This document shows positions 61,761 through 64,000 of a DNA stretch of 64,000 bases, one piece after another; the first letter of the stretch is position 1, and each line of letters starts with the position of its first letter. Made by a program: the position numbers and the translations under genes. Source of the DNA: Poriferisocius sp965200775 (GTDB taxonomy: Bacteria > Actinomycetota > Acidimicrobiia > Acidimicrobiales > Bin134); assembly GCA_965200775.1 (NCBI GenBank), contig OZ241383.1, positions 930,001 through 994,000 of the forward strand, given 5' to 3'. The notes under the pieces were generated by a model. That model ran no database searches. It saw only the letters and a program-made list of their open reading frames with translations, and was not told where the DNA came from.

Positions 61761-63212
61761 ATGTTCCGAAAAGTGTGGCTTCCGATCTTGCTGGCGTTTG
61801 GGCTCGTGGCGGCCGCTTGCGGAGGGGACACCGATGAGCGTGTTGTGCTTGATCCCCGCGACGTGGCCGAGGAGACCGCAGAGCCCAGCGCAGGGGAGGT
61901 GGCCGATGAGCCTGCCGAGCCCGCTGCCGGGGATCCGACCGAGGAACCGGCTGATGAGCCCGGACCAACCCCGGATGCCGTCGAAGACGACGGCGGCGAG
62001 GCCGGCGAGTCATCGGGAAGCGGCGACGAAGGAGACGACGGTTCCATGGCCGAGGAGGCCCCGGTAGAGCTGACAGCCACCGCTCGAGGCGTCACCGCCG
62101 ACACCATCACCCTTGGCATCGCCATCACAGACGTGACGGTGTTTGCCCCCGTCGGCGACATCCTGCCTCGCTATCAGCCGCTGGTGGATGCCACCAACGC
62201 GGCCGGGGGCATCCACGGTCGCCAGGTCGAGATGGTGACCCAGCAGTGGGACGTACTGGATCAGACGGCGTTCGACGAGGCCTGTGTAGCGCTGACCGAA
62301 GACAACGAGGTGTTCCTGGTGATCGGATTCTTGATCTCCGGTTTCAGCAACGTCCCGTGCTACACCGACATTCACGATACCATCGTGATCAACACCACCC
62401 TCCTCGAGCCGGACGACATCGAATCCAGCAACGGCAGGCTGATGACAACGATTCCCGATCAGTTCAGCTCGTTGCTGGCCGGGCTGGAGCTTCTCGGCCC
62501 GGAGTTGAGCGGAGCCAAGGTGGTGATCTACTCGGCAGGCAGCGACTTTCGAGCGGGGGCCACGAGGGACGCTCTCGAGGCTCTGGGAGCCGACATTCTC
62601 GAACTAACCGAACAGCAGATCGGCGGCCAGGATCTGGTTGCCGCCGAATCCGAGATCGACACCCATGTCGAACGGTGGCGAGCGCTCGGCGCAGAGTGGA
62701 TCATCAACGCCGACGGTTCGGTGGCCGGGAGCCTTGCCGGGTTGCAGAGGGCAGGTCTGACCGACCTCAACATAGTGAGTCCGGCCAACAATGTGGAGGC
62801 CAACACCGCGCTCGGCGCCGACCTCAGCGTGTTCCCCAACCTGATCGCGACCGGCGCACCGGTTCAGGATCAGCTCGCCGCCGATGGGCTGTACGGCATA
62901 CCCGAGTGCCTCGACCTGATCAGAGAGGCCACCGGGCAAGACATCATCCCGTTCGCGCCCGCCGGAGAGGACCAGGCAGTCGGCGGCACCATCGAGATAT
63001 GTGCGGCGTGGGACCTCTTCGTGACGTTTGCCACCGCCGCCGGTCCCAACCTCACACCGGAGACCTTCCTGCAAGCGGGCTACGACATCGGGACCTTCCC
63101 GATGACAGGTTCGCCCAGCGGCACATTTTCCCAGGACAAAGTGTGGGTATCCGACGCTGCCCCCGCTCTGTTCGTGTACGACGCCGAGGCCGATACCTTC
63201 GCCCCCCGCTGA
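61761..63212 (+). CDS. ABC transporter substrate-binding lipoprotein (branched-chain amino-acid type)
   Basis: A 483-residue exported lipoprotein. The signal peptide WLPILLAFGLVAAACGGD has the lipobox AAC, followed by an acidic Glu/Pro/Ala-rich linker of about 75 residues and a Peripla_BP_6 domain: DTITLGIAITDVTVFAPVGD, DATNAAGGIHGRQVEMVTQ, ACVALTEDNEVFLVIGF and LFVTFATAAGPNLTPETF. ATG 61761 is preferred over ATG 61755 because GAGGGGG sits at normal distance from it. It is followed after 57 nt by a LivH-type permease, so this is the start of an import operon. Its ligand is unlikely to be only amino acids, given the surrounding catabolic genes. Confidence 0.9.
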   Translation: MFRKVWLPILLAFGLVAAACGGDTDERVVLDPRDVAEETAEPSAGEVADEPAEPAAGDPTEEPADEPGPTPDAVEDDGGEAGESSGSGDEGDDGSMAEEAPVELTATARGVTADTITLGIAITDVTVFAPVGDILPRYQPLVDATNAAGGIHGRQVEMVTQQWDVLDQTAFDEACVALTEDNEVFLVIGFLISGFSNVPCYTDIHDTIVINTTLLEPDDIESSNGRLMTTIPDQFSSLLAGLELLGPELSGAKVVIYSAGSDFRAGATRDALEALGADILELTEQQIGGQDLVAAESEIDTHVERWRALGAEWIINADGSVAGSLAGLQRAGLTDLNIVSPANNVEANTALGADLSVFPNLIATGAPVQDQLAADGLYGIPECLDLIREATGQDIIPFAPAGEDQAVGGTIEICAAWDLFVTFATAAGPNLTPETFLQAGYDIGTFPMTGSPSGTFSQDKVWVSDAAPALFVYDAEADTFAPR

Positions 63213-63269
63213 CCTCGCAACCAACGGACGGCCGCCGATGTCCGAGCACCGCTGCTATAGGGGCGACTG

Positions 63270-64000
63270 ATGTCCGCCCCGGTTCTGGCCGTGTGGATCA
63301 CCCGGCAGCTCGTCTTCGACGGCGTGGTATCCGGGCTGGTCATCGGCCTGCTCGCCATGGGCCTGGTGCTGGTGTACCGGGCCACCCGGGTGATCAACTT
63401 CGCCGTCGGGAACATGGGTCTGATCGCTTCCTCGATCCTGGCCCTGCTGGTGCTCAACTACCACTGGCCCTTCTGGTTGTCGTTGTTCGTGGCGCTGGCC
63501 ATCGGCACAGTCTTCGCGACGGTGATGGAACTGGTGGTGGTTCGCCGGCTGTTCACCGCTCCTCGGGTAATCCTTCTGGTGGCCACCGTCGGCATCGCCC
63601 AACTCGCCCAACTGGTGGTCTCCCAGTTGCCCGAACTCGACGGGGCCGGCAAGCGGTACCCGTTGTTCGCCGAGGCGATCTGGGAGAATGTGGCCGGAAC
63701 GGGCATCCGGCTGCGCAGCGCGCAGCTCTGCGTGATCGTGGTGGCACCGCTGATTGCCATCGCCCTCGGCTACCTCCTCAACCGCACAATGGTTGGGAAA
63801 GCGGTGGCGGCGTCGGCCGGCAATCCGGCGCTCTCCCGGCTATCGGGGATCAACCCCAAGAGGGTGTCCACTCTTGTGTGGACCATCGCCGGGCTTGTTG
63901 CCTCGCTGTCGATCGTGTTGGTTTCGGGGCTCAGCGGGGGCACCACCGGGCTCGGCAACCTCGGCCCTTTCACTTTGAGCCGGGCCATGGTGGCGGCGCT
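63270..64000 (+). CDS. Branched-chain-type ABC transporter permease, LivH-like (runs off the window)
   Basis: About 243 residues are visible and no stop is reached. Hydrophobic helices follow one another: FDGVVSGLVIGLLAMGLVLV, then RATRVINFAVGNMGLIASS, FWLSLFVALAIGTVFATVM, ILLVATVGIAQLAQLVV, and LCVIVVAPLIAIALGYLLN. The segment YRATRVINFAVGNMG is the LivH signature (usually Y-R-x-T-x-x-I-N-F-A-x-G), and AVAASAGNPALSRLSGINPKR is the coupling-helix region that meets the ATPase. LivM and the ATPases LivG and LivF would be expected beyond the window. Confidence 0.9.
   Translation, partial: MSAPVLAVWITRQLVFDGVVSGLVIGLLAMGLVLVYRATRVINFAVGNMGLIASSILALLVLNYHWPFWLSLFVALAIGTVFATVMELVVVRRLFTAPRVILLVATVGIAQLAQLVVSQLPELDGAGKRYPLFAEAIWENVAGTGIRLRSAQLCVIVVAPLIAIALGYLLNRTMVGKAVAASAGNPALSRLSGINPKRVSTLVWTIAGLVASLSIVLVSGLSGGTTGLGNLGPFTLSRAMVAA

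Overview
This is a 64-kb, GC-rich chromosomal segment of a high-GC Gram-positive bacterium (Actinomycetota). The gene orders pdtaR-polA-rpsA and uvrC-rapZ-gap-pgk-tpiA-secG, a DUF222/HNH nuclease, an F420-type luciferase-like oxidoreductase, cytochromes P450 and ImuB/DnaE2 relics all point there. Placement in class Acidimicrobiia (probably an uncultured lineage) is an inference from overall gene content, not proven here. TGA is used as an ordinary stop by many genes.

Layout. 1-5.0 kb: end of trpE, a YgfZ-like gene, trpF-trpB-trpA, and an HU protein. 5.06-5.53 kb: a Bcp-type peroxiredoxin whose peroxidatic cysteine codon is TGA, followed by a SECIS-like hairpin; this is a likely selenoprotein and the most interesting single item. 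5.5-10.4 kb: fatty-acid synthesis genes, fabZ on the plus strand facing fabD-fabH-fabG-acpP-fabF on the minus strand; FabD carries an extra C-terminal lipoyl-like domain. 10.6 kb: tRNA-Leu(CAA). 10.9-18.5 kb: a defence module next to that tRNA, made of an adenine methylase gene broken in about eight places and containing a (GTCC)10(GACC)9 microsatellite, and an intact PLD-nuclease/SNF2-helicase gene. 18.8-20.8 kb: an orphan DUF2384 antitoxin-like gene and a DUF222/HNH nuclease preceded by repeats. 21.2-26.5 kb: pdtaR, polA and rpsA. 26.5-29.5 kb: a membrane-anchored acidic protein and a two-component system. 29.6-43.0 kb: uvrB, nadA, uvrC, rapZ, an LLM oxidoreductase where yvcK-whiA normally sit, gap-pgk-tpiA, then an inserted minus-strand block (ferredoxin, P450, LytM/M23 protein) before secG.

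43.0-64.0 kb is an accessory catabolic region: acyl-CoA dehydrogenase, a second P450, SnoaL-like proteins, HSL-type esterases, a VOC protein, an acyl-CoA ligase, a carboxymuconolactone-decarboxylase-like protein, two PhyH-type dioxygenases, a GH3 glycosidase, two branched-chain-type ABC substrate-binding lipoproteins (one broken by a 26-bp tandem duplication) and the start of a LivH-like permease. Between 47.7 and 52.4 kb lie the decayed translesion-synthesis genes imuB and dnaE2.

Two window-wide themes. First, at least seven genes have a TAGNNT hexamer 6-9 nt upstream of an ATG/GTG with no ribosome-binding site, which suggests leaderless transcription. Second, disrupted genes are confined to four loci (methylase, imuB, dnaE2, one substrate-binding protein), and two of them carry short tandem duplications; either real decay by replication slippage or local sequence errors would explain this, and read-level checking can decide.
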